Source: Portunus trituberculatus
Lineage: Eukaryota; Arthropoda; Malacostraca; Decapoda; Portunidae
Length of the DNA stretch: 64,000 bases
Direction of reading: 5' to 3'
NCBI RefSeq assembly: GCF_017591435.1
Contig: NC_059303.1
Coordinates: forward strand, 18,923,209-18,987,208
The notes below the pieces were generated by a model. It made no database searches and had not been told where the DNA came from. It saw nothing but the letters and a program-made list of their open reading frames with translations. Numbering within the stretch: position 1 is the stretch's first letter; each line of letters starts with the position of its first letter. Below, piece by piece: positions 13,720 to 24,939 of this stretch. The translations under genes were made by a program, and so were the position numbers.

Positions 13720-15071
13720 TAAAGTTTCTCAATTAATAGAATAGTTAAATGTGTAATGAATTTAGAGGTAATTAACAATTCAACCTAGCTAACTCAAATA
13801 TGGCCAAGCTGAAAAAAATAGACAGCTGTAATCTCATCAACGCTCCAATGCAGCTCATCCTGACAACTAAAACACTTCACTAACTCATTCAATCCATCAT
13901 CACACCTAGACTCATTCAAACAACCACCATCTGTCACCTGGCTGCCACACACACGCACACACCTTGGTCGACCAGCAGACGACCAAGGTGAATTACACAG
14001 AGGCAACACTCACACTGGTAATGTTTGGCATGTCCAGCAGCTCGCCGAACACATACACCTCAGGCGCCTCCAGGACCTGCTTCACCAGCTGCACTGCCGC
14101 CGCCCCCTTGGCCTGCTTGGCGAGGATCAGGTATTGCTCCATAGGGTTCACCTGCGAGGCCTTCTCTCCCATGGCCTTAGAGGAGCTACAGGGAGAACAC
14201 CAACAGGAGATGCTAACAGGTGGCATCATAAGGGGGTGAGTCTACTGCCTCTGTGACGTGACTGACTGTGCTAGCCATTATCATCTTTGCTTCACCCACA
14301 GGACCACACTTTATTCTTTTACTCTTTGACTTCTCACAAGTTTTTCTTATCCTAGCATGTTTAAGTTCATAATGATGCAGACATATGAAAAGGTATGCCA
14401 CTTAAATGTCTTCAAAGCATTCCTCTTTATATTAATAGACTGTTATATTTATCTATTTTCTTCATCCTATGACTTGGACTTGAGAAAAATATTAAACAAG
14501 TTTGTTAATTATATATTGAGAAATGACATACATATCTAAATAAATGATATAAATGTCAGAAATCACCAAAGCTTTCTTCAATTTGACATGGCCTAGACTG
14601 TTCCATCACTGTAAAGGTTTGAAGTGATGATGGCTGGACACTGCTACAGAGTACATCCAAGTCTCCAAGTCTAGTTCACATCTACACTACAGCTACTCAC
14701 AAACCACAACTCATAACAACACTACAGTACTTGGTGTAGATACATATTGTTTATCCTTTAATGATGTAACAAAAAAGTCATCTTACAAAACTATACTAGT
14801 AAATTAAGAACTCATAAAAAATACTGACCATAACATGAATGCTTTTACAAAAAACAAAAGAAGCAAATTGATAATATTACATTTAGCTTTTAATTTAATG
14901 TAATCCAAGCAAGAAAGGACAACCTGTGCTTGAGTACATGAATACTACAAGTGTAGGCTGTTACGCAGAAAAGGTTCCCCAGGCCAGAGCTGCTGCCAAC
15001 AGAGCCTGTCTAGGGGACAACAGGAAGCTGCACACATACTTGTCTCCGGCTGTCATGTTGGCTGCACTCAT
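8413..15071 (-). CDS. CSN7: COP9 signalosome complex subunit 7 (CSN7), spliced gene
   Basis: Six coding exons read on the minus strand: 15071-15040, 14185-14014, 13543-13288, 12660-12551, 11756-11646, 8559-8413. All junctions have AG/GT borders and join in frame to 828 nt (275 aa plus stop), the usual length for animal CSN7. CSN7 is a PCI-domain scaffold subunit of the COP9 signalosome, which removes NEDD8 from cullin-RING ligases in nucleus and cytosol. Family signatures visible: LEAPEVYVFGELLDMPN near residues 51-67, LRHLTIVS and RELEDLIIEAMYTDII in the PCI/winged-helix part, KLDQ and IGRDI, WCDTCDTML, then a basic C-terminus. The start at 15071 (MSAANMTAG) is preferred to the in-frame ATG at 14172 because it adds an exon with clean splice sites and resembles the family N-terminus. 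An upstream untranslated exon near 17218 is likely. Introns contain SINE, LINE and microsatellite insertions. The family call is firm; the first exon is less sure. Confidence 0.93.
9302..9479 (-). mobile_element. Truncated SINE, family 1, copy 2
   Basis: Same body as the copies at 56112 and 62080 (GAGCTCNGAGCTC palindrome, CTTCGGGTAGG, ACCGGGAAAGCG-like). It lacks the tRNA head. Located in the last CSN7 intron. Confidence 0.8.
9480..9640 (-). mobile_element. CR1-like LINE 3' end (solo fragment)
   Basis: On the plus strand it reads TGTATTTACCTAGTTGTA, a run around ACAGGG, and ATTCAATTTTT. This parallels the reverse complement of the 3' end of the LINE at 57640-57735, including the terminal ACTAGGTAAATACA. 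It abuts the SINE fragment at 9302-9479. Confidence 0.6.
11646..11756 (-). CDS. CSN7: CSN7 coding exon 5
   Basis: Acceptor TCTCTCCTACAG, donor GTGAGT; exactly 37 codons. It encodes SWCDTCDTMLSNIDQLITRA followed by a charged helix that in CSN7 helps form the helical bundle of the complex. Confidence 0.94.
12551..12660 (-). CDS. CSN7: CSN7 coding exon 4
   Basis: Acceptor ending TTCAG, donor GTCAGT. It encodes DIIHGKLDQKNGILELDHA, IGRDIKPEDLPNIVATLQ; the first codon is split with exon 3 (G|AC). This is the winged-helix end of the PCI domain. A long GTG/GTA trinucleotide tract begins about 25 bp upstream, in the intron. Confidence 0.95.
12684..12922. repeat. (GTG)n/(GTA)n trinucleotide tract in a CSN7 intron
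   Basis: About 240 bp of GGT then AGT units with block-wise switches. Minus-strand frames give spurious poly-Thr and poly-Tyr. Confidence 0.97.
13288..13543 (-). CDS. CSN7: CSN7 coding exon 3 (PCI domain)
   Basis: Acceptor CACATGGCAG, donor GTAGTT. It encodes YYELLQLFAYGVYGDY, the LRHLTIVS segment and RELEDLIIEAMYT, the core of the PCI domain. Confidence 0.95.
13673..13715. repeat. (AAT)n microsatellite in a CSN7 intron
   Basis: About 14 units, 130 bp upstream of CSN7 coding exon 3. Confidence 0.95.
14014..14185 (-). CDS. CSN7: CSN7 coding exon 2
   Basis: Acceptor TTCTCCCTGTAG, donor GTGAGT. It encodes the N-terminal helical part through LEAPEVYVFGELLDMPNITS, the most conserved CSN7 stretch. 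If exon 1 is not used, translation could begin at the internal ATG at 14172-14170. Confidence 0.92.
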
Positions 15072-15093
15072 GCTGGGCTGTGATGGGTCTGTC
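15040..15093 (-). CDS. CSN7: CSN7 coding exon 1 (start codon 15071-15069)
   Basis: On the minus strand the exon follows an acceptor ending TTCATTAG (15096-15094), carries 22 untranslated bases, then encodes MSAANMTAGD and ends AA before the donor GTATGTG. It joins in frame to the next exon (codon AA|C, Asn). Found by splice logic; too short for ORF scanning. Confidence 0.6.
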
Positions 15094-15535
15094 CTAATGA
15101 AGGATGATCAGTAACACAACAAAATTAGAGACTCTGTGTTAAGGCAAAAGGAACTGCAACAAATAGTAGGAGTTAATGTTTCAATCAAGCAATTTGGTAA
15201 CTGGCTTCCATGACATGACATGACCTACAGCAGGTGGAAATATTGCCTTGATGATGCAGTTAGAATTAAGGCATTTATTATTGCTAAACCAAGATTAAAT
15301 AAACTCATGTCTCACTCTGACTAACATTATATGAAATTATGCATGCCATGCTTGGTAATTAATAGTATTAAGACACATGGTAGTTTTAAAATAAATAATT
15401 ATTCTTAAACTATAAACAAAAAATTACAGAACATCAAATTAACAAAAGCATAATATCTGTGTGTGTTTTTTTTTTTACTGCTTTCTTAATCAAAACACCT
15501 ATTTCTTCAAGAAATTGACATTTTATTGAGTATAT

Positions 15536-15536
<1 letters not shown>

Positions 15537-15566
<30 letters not shown>

Positions 15567-15612
15567 TAGAGGTAGAACTTCTATTTTTGACTTGTTGCAG
15601 AGTAAGTAGTAA

Positions 15613-15691
<79 letters not shown>
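15537..15691. repeat. Two (AGT)n tracts in a CSN7 intron
   Basis: Tracts at 15537-15567 and 15606-15691 separated by unique sequence. Confidence 0.95.
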
Positions 15692-15692
<1 letters not shown>

Positions 15693-16135
15693 TCTAACAC
15701 AACTCAACAAAATCACCGAAATAACCAAATGAGATCATCTGTAATAGCAAAGCAGCTGTTTCCTACCCACTATGAAACTAAACTCCAAGTAACCAATTCA
15801 ACAAACAAAGGCAGCAACACAGCACACTGACTGCATTGCTGTGTTGTGTGTCTTGCTGAACATGAAGGGCCTGTTCATAGTTAGGTACGTAAAGGATGAA
15901 ATGGTAAATTTACTGAATCATGCCTATCCATCTTACTCAAAGAAAAGATATGGTGTTTCCCAGTAAATCAAATCACACTCCACCATTTCAAAATCAGTAA
16001 ATATTTCCTCCAGTGGGCTGATAAACACTAAACATCTGAAACAAGTTGACAAAAAGATGAATGCTCCACTGGATTGATGAAAACCAAGAGGCAAGGAGGC
16101 ACAGTAAGGAGTTATCAAAAAGATGAATGTTTTCT

Positions 16136-16475
16136 TGGACGCGATGGCCTAGTGGATAAGGTGGGGAGCGTGGTATCGGGTAGACGTCCACGCATAGGTT
16201 CGAATCCCACCACATACCGCCTTGATACTTTGCCATTTGTCAAGTAGTTTAAAGTTACCTACATGTCACTATGATACACAGGTTCTAGGTGGTTATACCA
16301 AAGATGCATTTGGGTGTTGATATGTGCCCTAATATGGGTACCATTATAAATAAAATTGCCTGCGCCACTAATGGTGGAAGCTGAACAGCACTTCCCATAC
16401 TCTTCAAGAAAACCTGCAGGCACTTTAAGCCACAACATAAAAAAATTAAAAAATAAATAAATAAATAAATAAACT
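16136..16475 (+). mobile_element. tRNA-derived SINE, family 3, with (AAAT)n tail
   Basis: The head carries an A box (TGGCCTAGTGG) and B box (GGTTCGAATCC) about 60 bp apart. An unrelated body of about 240 bp ends in A-rich sequence and AAAT units. No clear target duplication. Confidence 0.7.
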
Positions 16476-16569
16476 AAGCATAAAAATTAGAGAACACAAT
16501 AAGAAGTTGACAAAAGAAGACAGCACTTTGTGAGGCACCTTGCAAGGCAAAAAGGGTGCAACCGCTACA

Positions 16570-16735
16570 TTAGGTTAGGTCAAGTTAAGCTATGCGGGGG
16601 ACAGCCCTATGTTTCAGTTACCCGGTACATTAGGAGGGTTGATAAGGGTATAGCCCACCACCATGAAGTTAGGTTATGGAGGCCAACGGGGACACAGGCT
16701 TGCCTTGGGTTAAGTTAGGTTTGGGAGCCTATATT
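16570..16735. repeat. TTAGG-like degenerate motif cluster
   Basis: Scattered TTAGGTTAGG, AGTTAGGTT and TTAAGTTAGG strings. They resemble the arthropod telomere unit but are too dispersed to call an interstitial telomere. Confidence 0.35.
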
Positions 16736-17217
16736 TGAGTCATATATACTCCTATAGCCTGGAAAAAATTTAAGAATCCTGTAGACTTTTCTTGAAGACC
16801 AAATTTCTCTAATTCTTGCATTTTTTACCGCAATAGTGACATTTCTTGCATTGTAATAGCAGTTACATTCCAATGAAAAAAAAACTTGCAAAAGTGAACC
16901 GCACATAATTGAACCATGAAGAGCTTTAAATTAATATTGTATTTTCAATCATATTTCTTCTGTGTTCAATACGTAAAGGGGCGAACTGGTATGTGGTGGT
17001 GCGACTTGGTCATAGTTAAGAGTTGGCAATGGACTATTCACAAGGAGATACACAGGTAACATTTTCCAAACGACCTTGTGTACCGTGTAGAAACATTAAA
17101 GTTTGCGAGTTCACCAGCTACGACGGACGAAAGACTGGCATGACTCAGTAAATTTCCATAATATTAACATGGATTTAAAGACAAGAGCAAAATAGATCCA
17201 ACACATAGGTTACTTAC

Positions 17218-17310
17218 TAAGCCTCAGAGCAGCAGCCGCAGCCCAATGGCACGAGACACGTCAGGCTATGTCACAGACGACCAAAAACAGTCACGCAGCA
17301 CGTTAATCAG
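17218..17310 (-). promoter_or_regulatory. Probable non-coding first exon and promoter of CSN7
   Basis: On the minus strand this GC-richer stretch ends in a strong donor (CTTA|GTAAGTAA, intron starting at 17217) with no start codon that opens a useful frame. It lies 2.1 kb upstream of the first coding exon, whose acceptor it could use. No TATA box is evident. The upper boundary is a guess. Confidence 0.35.
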
Positions 17311-17599
17311 TTCCCGTTTAAGATAAGATCAGGTCACCATTCAGGGAGGGGCAGACAAATGCTTCAGGCCGGGAATCAAGAAGCACTCACATGTAAACAA
17401 ACCCTCGCCTGCCACTTTCTGGTTTCGGTCTGGGTCTTGGTCTATGAGAGCGGGCGCTGGCACAATGTGATTTACTTATTTCTATACATAGTTACATAAA
17501 TAATCTGGCGAACATTAAATGAATATCAGAGGCTAAGCAAGAAGGTATAAAATCTTGAGTCGAGATCAAGGGCAAATAGCTGTTTGAATAAAGCAGCAC

Positions 17600-17622
17600 G
17601 AGAGAGAGAGAGAGAGAGAGAG

Positions 17623-17655
<33 letters not shown>
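17600..17655. repeat. (GA)n then (GT)n compound microsatellite
   Basis: GA units switch to GT units at about 17627. Confidence 0.95.
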
Positions 17656-17658
<3 letters not shown>

Positions 17659-18137
17659 TAAATATAAGAGGGGAAAACTAGTCAATGCAAAAAGTATATA
17701 AAACAAAATAAAATAGAATAAAGTAAAAAAAAAATATATAAGATAAAAAGACCTACTGAGGTAACAGAGTCGAGAGAGCTAGCCTACCATAAAGAATGGG
17801 ATCTGATTGATTGATTGATTAATAACTTTATTGTTGTAACAGTGTATACAAAAAAGGGAGGAGGTCGGGTCACGCCGGCCACCTCCTAAACATGGAACAA
17901 AAAGGATTTAAGAGTCCGTCAGGAGGCGGAGTTGAAGCACGTCCAACCACACGTCTAGCACAGCAGCGTCTTTACTGCACCACACCGCCAACCTGGGATA
18001 GCCACAGCTGCTGCTGCACCTGAGCGAGCCCTTCGGTCACAGAGGCGAGAGTGGCCTGCATCCGGTCCAGTGTCTGAGCAGCGGCTGCTCCTCCCCATCC
18101 GTGTCCATGTCATTACAATCCAATACCAGGTCCGCCT

Positions 18138-20008
18138 CTACAGAGGGGGACCCAGACAGCGGAGGCGTGTGGTCCGGCATAGACAGGGGCTGGGCCGAGG
18201 CCGGTGGGAATAGTGGCTGGACTGGGGCTGTTGGCTGGACACGCCGGGGCCGAGAACTAGCCAGCACACTCTGGGGTTGGCTATCAGGGGCAGACTGGGG
18301 CGAAGGATATGTACAGGGACAGACACTGGCTGGGCCCACGGGCTGGCCGGCGCACTCTGGGACTTGTCATCTGGGGCAGGGTGGACCGTAGCAGACACTG
18401 ATTGGGGCCGCGGGCTGGCCAGCAAACTCTGGGGCAGGCTGGACCATAACAGACACTCCATGGTTGGGGCCGGGGGCTGGCTGGCACACTCTGGGGCTGG
18501 GTCTGGAGGGCAGGTTGGGGCACTGCCTGGACAGGGGCGGGCACTGGCTGGGGCGGAGGGCTTGCTGCATCCCGCTGTCACTCCAAGGCAGTGACCCTCA
18601 CACTCAAGTCCCTGACCTCAGCCCAGATTTCCAGCAGGACCTGCACCATGTCCTGGAGGGTCACAGGCACGCCAGCCTGCGATGCGAGGGCTGCACCCTC
18701 AGCCCCTACCACAGCAGCATAGTAAAGGGCAGTCCTGGGTGGCACAGAGACAGGTGGCCGTGTGGCAGTGACGGGAGGCCGGTTGAGCCACCTCAGACTG
18801 GGCTGCGGCAGCTGCGCCAGAAAGGGCAGAAATGCTGTTGGCTGAGCGGCTGGCAGAAGCAGAGCAGGGAAGTCGGACCAGGACGGGGCGCCATTTGTCC
18901 AAGCCTTGTGTTGCGGAGCTGCGGCGGGCTGGAAAACCACCCTGGAGGGGCCAACAGTGGTGCTGGGGGTCTGTGGCTCCCTGACGGGCCTGGGCCTAGC
19001 AGGGCAGCGGCGCAAAGAGGCTTTGTGGTCTCCCCTTCAGTTGCAACATAGCGTAATGACTCTGGTGCCAGCACGTATCTTCTCCAGGCAGCGGGAGGAA
19101 GGATGACCCCCCCAGAATAGTACCTGCAGCGCGGCGCTGACTTGCACTTCCAGCTCTGATGCCCAAACCGACAGCACTGGCCACACAGGTCAGGCTCAGG
19201 GGTGTACAGGCTCATGTGGAAGCGGCCTGGGCCGAGGAGGTGCACTGAGCTGGGCATGGTCCCTTCATTGAGGCCCAGGAGCTGAGGGAGGGGCTCACCT
19301 GCGACGACACGCCTCTTGAGCCAAAGGAAGGCCTCTGGTGTGGCAAGAAGATCAACATTAATGGCGGTAGACACGCCATGAACGATGACCATCTGCTGCC
19401 AGGCGTCGAGGTACGCTGGGGTCATGGTGAGGCCAAGAAAGCCCTCCTTCACAAACATGTATGCTGTCAACCGAGGGTTAACCGTCAGGTACGGCCTGCG
19501 CTTATACCTTCCTTCATGAGTGGCTCCAAGGACGGGTGCTGTTTAAGGAGCGCCATGAACCACTCGTAGAGTTGGGCCAGAGTCTTGCCGTGCCCCTCGG
19601 GAAAGCTCACATGGCGACGGGCAGCGCCCGGTTGAGGCAAGGAAGCGTGAGAGGCAGCGTCGGTATCCATGGCATCCTGCAGGCCTGGAGACAAGGATAG
19701 CAAGTCAGTAGGGATGGAGGGTGCGGGGATTGACCCTTTGTCTGGTCAGGTCAGGGGAGGCCTTGCGGTCAGCGGCGGCAGGGAGACAAAGCTTCTTCAC
19801 TCCACCAACAGGAAGTTTTACCTTCTTCACAGGTATAATGCTCTCCCTTGGCTGGCCTGCCGCAAGACAATCGTCCTGGCTGTCCACAGGGGAGGCCATG
19901 TTTGAACGGATGCTCCTTAGAGATGGCCTCAACTCTCCTCTTCTTTGTAGGGGCTTTGTTCATACAAAACAGAGCGAGGAAAATATACACCTGCCAGCCA
20001 CGGGCCAT
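18138..20008 (-). pseudogene. Degenerate ORF1/gag-like gene of copy A
   Basis: Pieces in at least three frames: 20008-19769, 19703-19485, 19470-18793, 19015-18578 and 18581-18138. The middle piece keeps the CCHC knuckle; the last is a Pro/Ser-rich tandem repeat. ORF1 proteins of such LINEs bind nucleic acid. Frameshifts make it non-functional as it stands. Confidence 0.7.
18170..18570. repeat. GC-rich minisatellite inside copy A
   Basis: Repeats of about 55-66 bp with GGCTGGC.GGCACACTCTGGGG-like cores. The homologous part of the copy at 30800-31050 shows the same units. Confidence 0.6.
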
Positions 20009-20253
20009 TGGTGCTAACTGAGAATGGGATCTTGAAACGAATTCATGTCATAGGTAGATGAAAATACAGAAACAGGCAGGGAATTCCAGAGTTTATCAGA
20101 GAAAGGGATGAAAGAGAGTGTGACCTATGGTAGGGTTAAGCCATACATTGATTATCAAAATTTCGGACATTTTCATTAACACCTGACGTAATATTGGAAA
20201 ACATTCATATCAATAAAAAAAAACTCAATTTATTATCTTTTTTTTTCATACGA

Positions 20254-20457
20254 TGTGGGCTTTTCATGGGAATTTATGGGCTTACTTAGGGGTTACTGTT
20301 TAGGGTAGCTCCTATCTCAAAGCCCACCCGCTAGGAAACCGTTGCCCCGAGTGAGGAAGCCCAACCTACACACAGACCGTGGATAGGATTCGAACCCGTG
20401 CGCTTGGAGACCCCTTGGACCCCAAAGCACGCATGGTTCCACTGTAGGCTACCACAA
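20254..20457 (-). mobile_element. tRNA-derived SINE, family 2, copy 1
   Basis: Minus strand: GTGGAACCATGCGTGCTT head, B box GGTTCGAATCC, then GGGCTTCCTCACTCGGGG, GGGCTTTGAGATAGGAG and a terminal AAGCCCACAT. It matches the plus-strand copy at 55121-55312. Confidence 0.8.
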
Positions 20458-21089
20458 AAGGTTACGCGACCATAAACAAGCGAACATTACTCAAAATTGA
20501 CGCTTATCTATGCAAGTTAGAAAAGACTGCATGGCCCGCAAGCAGCGCAATGTGAGGTGATCAAGTCATGCGATGAAGGGAAGGCTGGGAGGGAATATAG
20601 AAAACATATAAGACCATATTTGGAGACTAACAACTAAATGGGTCTTTTTGTTTATTTCATTCTTTATATGTTGCCCTTAGCAGCTTTCATTCTTACATCA
20701 AGAAAAATATAAAGGTGTAGCAAAAATATTACCCACAGTTAAAGGTAAAAAAAAGTGTGTGACACTGAATGGTAAGTGTGCCATAAACGTTGAGGTGGTC
20801 TGTTGGAGCCTCTGAATACCACCACCTGACAGTGACAGCCATCGGCTGAGAGTGTCATCTACTCACTATATTTAGGCAGCCTCAAGGCACAGCTCGGTTC
20901 TAGCAAAATCGACACCGTGGAGTGATGATGCCCTCTTCCTTGGGCATAACACACACACACACACACGCGTTTATAGAGTAAAAAAAAAAATACATGCTTG
21001 GCACAATGCTAGATGCATACAGGCTAAAAAGGCAAACGATAAAGCATAGAAGAAACTCGTAAAGTAGGGAAATGACTATAATAGTCGGC

Positions 21090-22082
21090 AGTACAGATGC
21101 CAGAAATTAATATATTAGAAAAAAGGAGAGAGGAAGAAAGAAACTTTGAGAAAGATGTAGTGAATAAAAGCAAAGATGAACCCAAACTTTTCTACAAGTT
21201 TATAAACAGCAAAACAAAGAATAAGGAAACAAATGAAAAAATAATTAAAGAAGGGAAGACATACGAAACAGAGAGGGAAATGTGTGAAATAATGAATGAG
21301 AGCTTCAAAACGATGTTCACTGCAGAAGATGATTTAACAGAACCTAATAGGACATTGGATTGCCAAGGATTACACGAGATCGCAGTGCACAAAGAGGATA
21401 TTGGAAGATTATTGAATAAGTTGGAAGTCAGAAAAGCAATGGGGCCAAATGGTGTATCAGGCTGGATGTTAAAAGAATGCAAAAAGCAACTGCTGGATCC
21501 AATTTGGAAAATAATTAAAAGTTCAATATATGAAGGGAAAGATTCACTAGAATAGAAGAGAGCCAACGTAATACCGATATTTAAAGGAGGAAAGGCAACT
21601 GAATCACTAAACTACAGACCAGTGTCACTTACAAGTGTCTAGGGGAAGTTATGTGAAATAATTATCAAAGAAAAATGGGTTAAATTTCTAGAAGAAGAGC
21701 AAGTCATCGTTCAGACAATTTGGGTTCAGGACAGGGCGATCATGTGTATCAAACTTGTTAAGCTTCTACTCGAGTTATTGCAGGACTTGAAAATAGAGAT
21801 GGATGAGTAGACACAGTATACCTGGATACTAAAAAGGCTTTTGATGAAGTCCCTCATGGAAAACTACTTTGGAAACTAGAGAACATAGGAGGACTGCAAG
21901 GAACTTTGCTAGAATGGACAAGAGATTATTTGAAGGATAGGGAAATGAGAACTGTGATCAAAGATACATACTCAACTTGGGGTAAAGTAACTAGCAGAGT
22001 GCCACAAGGCCCCATCATGTTTCAGATTTATGTAAACGACATTCACATTGGGATAAACAGTTATATAAATTTATTCACTTGA
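21090..22082 (+). mobile_element. CR1-like LINE fragment (N-terminal half of reverse transcriptase)
   Basis: Reads FYKFINSKTK, the RKAMGPNGVSGWMLKEC motif, NYRPVSLTS, LDTKKAFDEVPHGKL, VPQGP and GINSYINLF across stops and frameshifts. It breaks off just before the YADD-type motif would come. Probably the same family as 56455-57735 (GVNSYINLFADDTKLC). Confidence 0.75.
21097..21555 (+). pseudogene. Reverse transcriptase remnant, longest open piece
   Basis: 152 codons open, covering the linker before the RT and the first RT motif (KAMGPNGVSGWMLKE). A stop replaces the codon before KRANVIPIFKGG. Non-functional. Confidence 0.65.
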
Positions 22083-23164
22083 AGGAAATATTGACGAGTT
22101 GACACGGGGAGGGACAATCAAAGGATTGGTGGGCAAGGTCTTGGTCTGGCTTTGCTTCATTCTGTCTGGAAACATAGAGAAGTGCAGGTAAACACTGGTG
22201 AACTGAACTGGGATGAAGATACAGCTGAGATGCCTGTGGCCCAACATTTACGTACGTAATACATTTTTAAAATCTTGAGAAGAAAAAGGCACCCAGTTTG
22301 GAATGCACTACATATTTAGACATAACAAATACTTCAACTAATAATCAAAATATAATAACGTTATTGAGTATATTGTTTACAAAGCAAAGTCCAACAAACC
22401 GTCTGTATTTCAAACTAATGGTGCAACAGACACTTCATAATGTCGAGAAGGAAAGCACAGCCACACTACATCATGTTACATTTTCTGAATATGAAAATTT
22501 TTTGCTTTCCAGCTAAATATAGAAAACCGAGATTTCTCGTCGCATAAAGATTTTTGTCTTCTATTTCAGTACCATTAAATTTTTTTATTTGAAAATAAAG
22601 GCTAGTTCACATGTGTCAATTTGCAGTTGGAAATGGAGCCACTAGAGTTATCCACTAGATTTTGAAGCCTAACAGGGAAAAAAAACCAGCCGTTAGCGGC
22701 TTTGTTTACATATTGTGACGTCACAGAAGGTTTGAACATGGTGTCCAGAGGCAGAAAAGAAGTTGGAGCTAATGAGGGACAAATAGCATGTCTGGGACCA
22801 GAAAAATGAGTTTAAAAAAAAAAAAAAAAAGCCTATGCAGAAGTACATTCGATGACATTGCTGCCACTCTCCGATGACTGCTTCCCTCTCTGCAGGGTGT
22901 TGTTGGAGATGAGGATCAAATACTTGTGATGGTTTAATCTTATCCCAATAGGAAAGGACCCAAACTCGCGCTGCAGTTGTCAAATTGACCAGATTTTGTA
23001 ATATTTTGTAGAAAATGTGGTCAACTGGATATCTTATATTTTTGGATATTCTGCTGTCACATACCAATGCATTAAAATAACTCAAGTACTTTTAAACGCC
23101 TTAAAAGTATAATTAGGTTTATATGCATACACTGTGTTTTTTGTTGTACTATCTCTATTTCTGG
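22083..23164. other. No gene recognised
   Basis: Unique-looking AT-rich sequence between two retroelements. Contains TGTGACGTCACA (about 22717), a CRE-like palindrome, and a poly-A run near 22815. The 130-codon minus frame at 23085-22693 shows no family similarity I can recognise. Confidence 0.3.
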
Positions 23165-23379
23165 GACAACAATTACTGATTGATTGATTGATTGATACAT
23201 TTATTGTTGGATTGATAAATAAATACATCAAAGGAGGATGATGGGCCTTGCCACCCATCCCCTGGGCAAAGACTTAAGGTTAAAGCATCAAAAATATAAC
23301 ACTAGACAGTATATACATCAAGAATACTACTATTTCAATAAATAAAAACAGATATTGCACACCTTATTGCATGAACATC

Positions 23380-24367
23380 CTACAGTCTGGGGGCAAACTG
23401 GGAATATTCCCTGAGTATATCCCTGAGAGTGGCTGAGTCTAGGAGATGGGCAATGAGGTTATACAAGTCATGTTGACCTTGTGGCCTAAATTTAGCAATG
23501 AGAGGACATTCCACGATATAGTGACGCAGAGTGTGTCCCCTTGGTGCACCACACACCACATAGCACACACCAGGAGAAGCACTGACTTCCCAAAAGTATT
23601 TGTAGCCTAATCTGAGCCTCATTGCCACCCTGTCATGTGATGCAGTGTGTCTCCCATAGGTGTAAGCACAGCTCTGGGAGACACGTGCATAGTGAAGACT
23701 AGTGCTACTGCCCCTATGGCAACAAAGCTCCAACTGATCACTAATGCTACTTTGTACGAAGTCCTTAATGCTACTCTTAACATAACCCAGAGGGTACTCA
23801 GTGCCAGGGTCCACTGTGTCATCTTGTAGGGCACACTGAGCAAGGTGGTCTGCTTTTTCATTTAGCGGGATACCCACATGAGAGGGTATCCAGATGAAAT
23901 GGACCGTGGCACCAGCACCTTCTAGGGCGTGGATGAGATCAAGACACTTATTAACTAGATCACAGTCCATGGGGGAGGTGGATTGAAGGGCATACAATGC
24001 AGCCTGACTGTCAATAAAGAAATATACATTCTTATGGAGAGGCGCCACAATGGAGCGCCTCCAGTACAGCATACAGTTCTGCTCTAGTGGAAGACATGGG
24101 TGCAGGGAGCCGCCTGGAAACCTCAGTGTCAGTGTAGAGACTGGCAGAGATGTAGTCACGGATGAACAGCCCACATCCAGACCTGCTGCCATTGACTGAC
24201 CCATCACAATAAACATGAATAGCCTGAACGTGTGGGTACTTGGACAATTTAGTCATGAACATGTCTTGCAGCACATGAGGGAGCCAGTCCCTCTTGGGCT
24301 GATGCAGAGTGAAAATCAACACTGACACGGTGAGGGTTCCAGGCGGGTTGCAGCGGTGACATAACAA
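23380..24367 (-). pseudogene. RNase H and C-terminal Cys/His part of ORF2, copy B
   Basis: Two overlapping frames, 24367-24032 (VYCDGSVNGSRSG, TRAELYAVLEAL) and 24216-23380 (FIDSQAALYALQS, WIPSHVGIPLNEKADHLA). The four acidic RNase H residues (D-E-D-D) are all present once the frameshift is allowed for. Confidence 0.85.
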
Positions 24368-24939
24368 CGTTAATACAAGCCTCGGCTACACCTACACTTG
24401 TCAGTACTCCCAAGATCTTCCTGAGGTATGGTGTTGTAGGAGTGCGAGGATCATGATACAGGGGGTCAGTGATCCCTTTAGAGAGTCAGAGCCCGTGCAT
24501 AGCATCCGACTAATTGTGTGACAAGTAATTTCCTGTACCCTACACATAATACTCGGCAGGTGCAGTTCAGCTCTGACGACTTCAATCCGTGCAGTCCTGG
24601 GGCATCCCAAGATTATCCGCATGGCTTCATTCTGTACAAGCTCCAGGGACGGAGTTGGTGGCACTAAACTGTATTAAAACAGGGGCTGCATAATCAATAA
24701 GGGACCGTATGACAGATATATAGAACATTCTTTGGACTGGAATGCCCGCCCTCAGGCCCCTGTTGGCTAGCAGCCGAAGTGGTGCTATAGCCGCGGCAGA
24801 CAGAGGTCTCGAACATAGTGAACGGCTTGAAGAGACTTCCTAAGTTCATCTGAACACCCAGGTACTTGTGTATATGAACTCTAGGGATGGGAATGTTATT
24901 TACAGTGGGCAGCCGAGAGACCTTCCCTTTAGCTTGAAA

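Larger units (their letters stand above)
17805..20020 (-). mobile_element. ORF1-only I/Jockey-type retroposon (copy A), complete unit
   Basis: 2216 bp between perfect 12 bp direct repeats AGAATGGGATCT (17793-17804 and 20021-20032). On the minus strand the 5' end is CAGTTAGCACCA followed by an ATG. The 3' end is a conserved AACAATAAAG-type stretch then (AATC)n. The interior carries an ORF1/gag-like gene in several frames: a globular part (GFLGLTMTPAYLDAW, LKRRVVAGEPLPQLLGL), a CCHC knuckle (CGQCCRFGHQSWKC), a Pro-rich part and a coiled-coil-like LLEIWAEVRDLSVRVTALE. No endonuclease or reverse transcriptase is present. Related to the copies at 23178-28960 and 30403-31900. Confidence 0.8.

Noticed and set aside
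16530..16718. 62-codon plus ORF
   Set aside because: Overlaps TTAGG-like degenerate repeats and shows no similarity to a known family.
16570..16735. Interstitial telomere
   Set aside because: TTAGG-like words are scattered and imperfect, not a tandem array.
22693..23085. 130-codon minus ORF
   Set aside because: Contains a poly-Phe run from a poly-A tract and no recognisable domain; probably chance.
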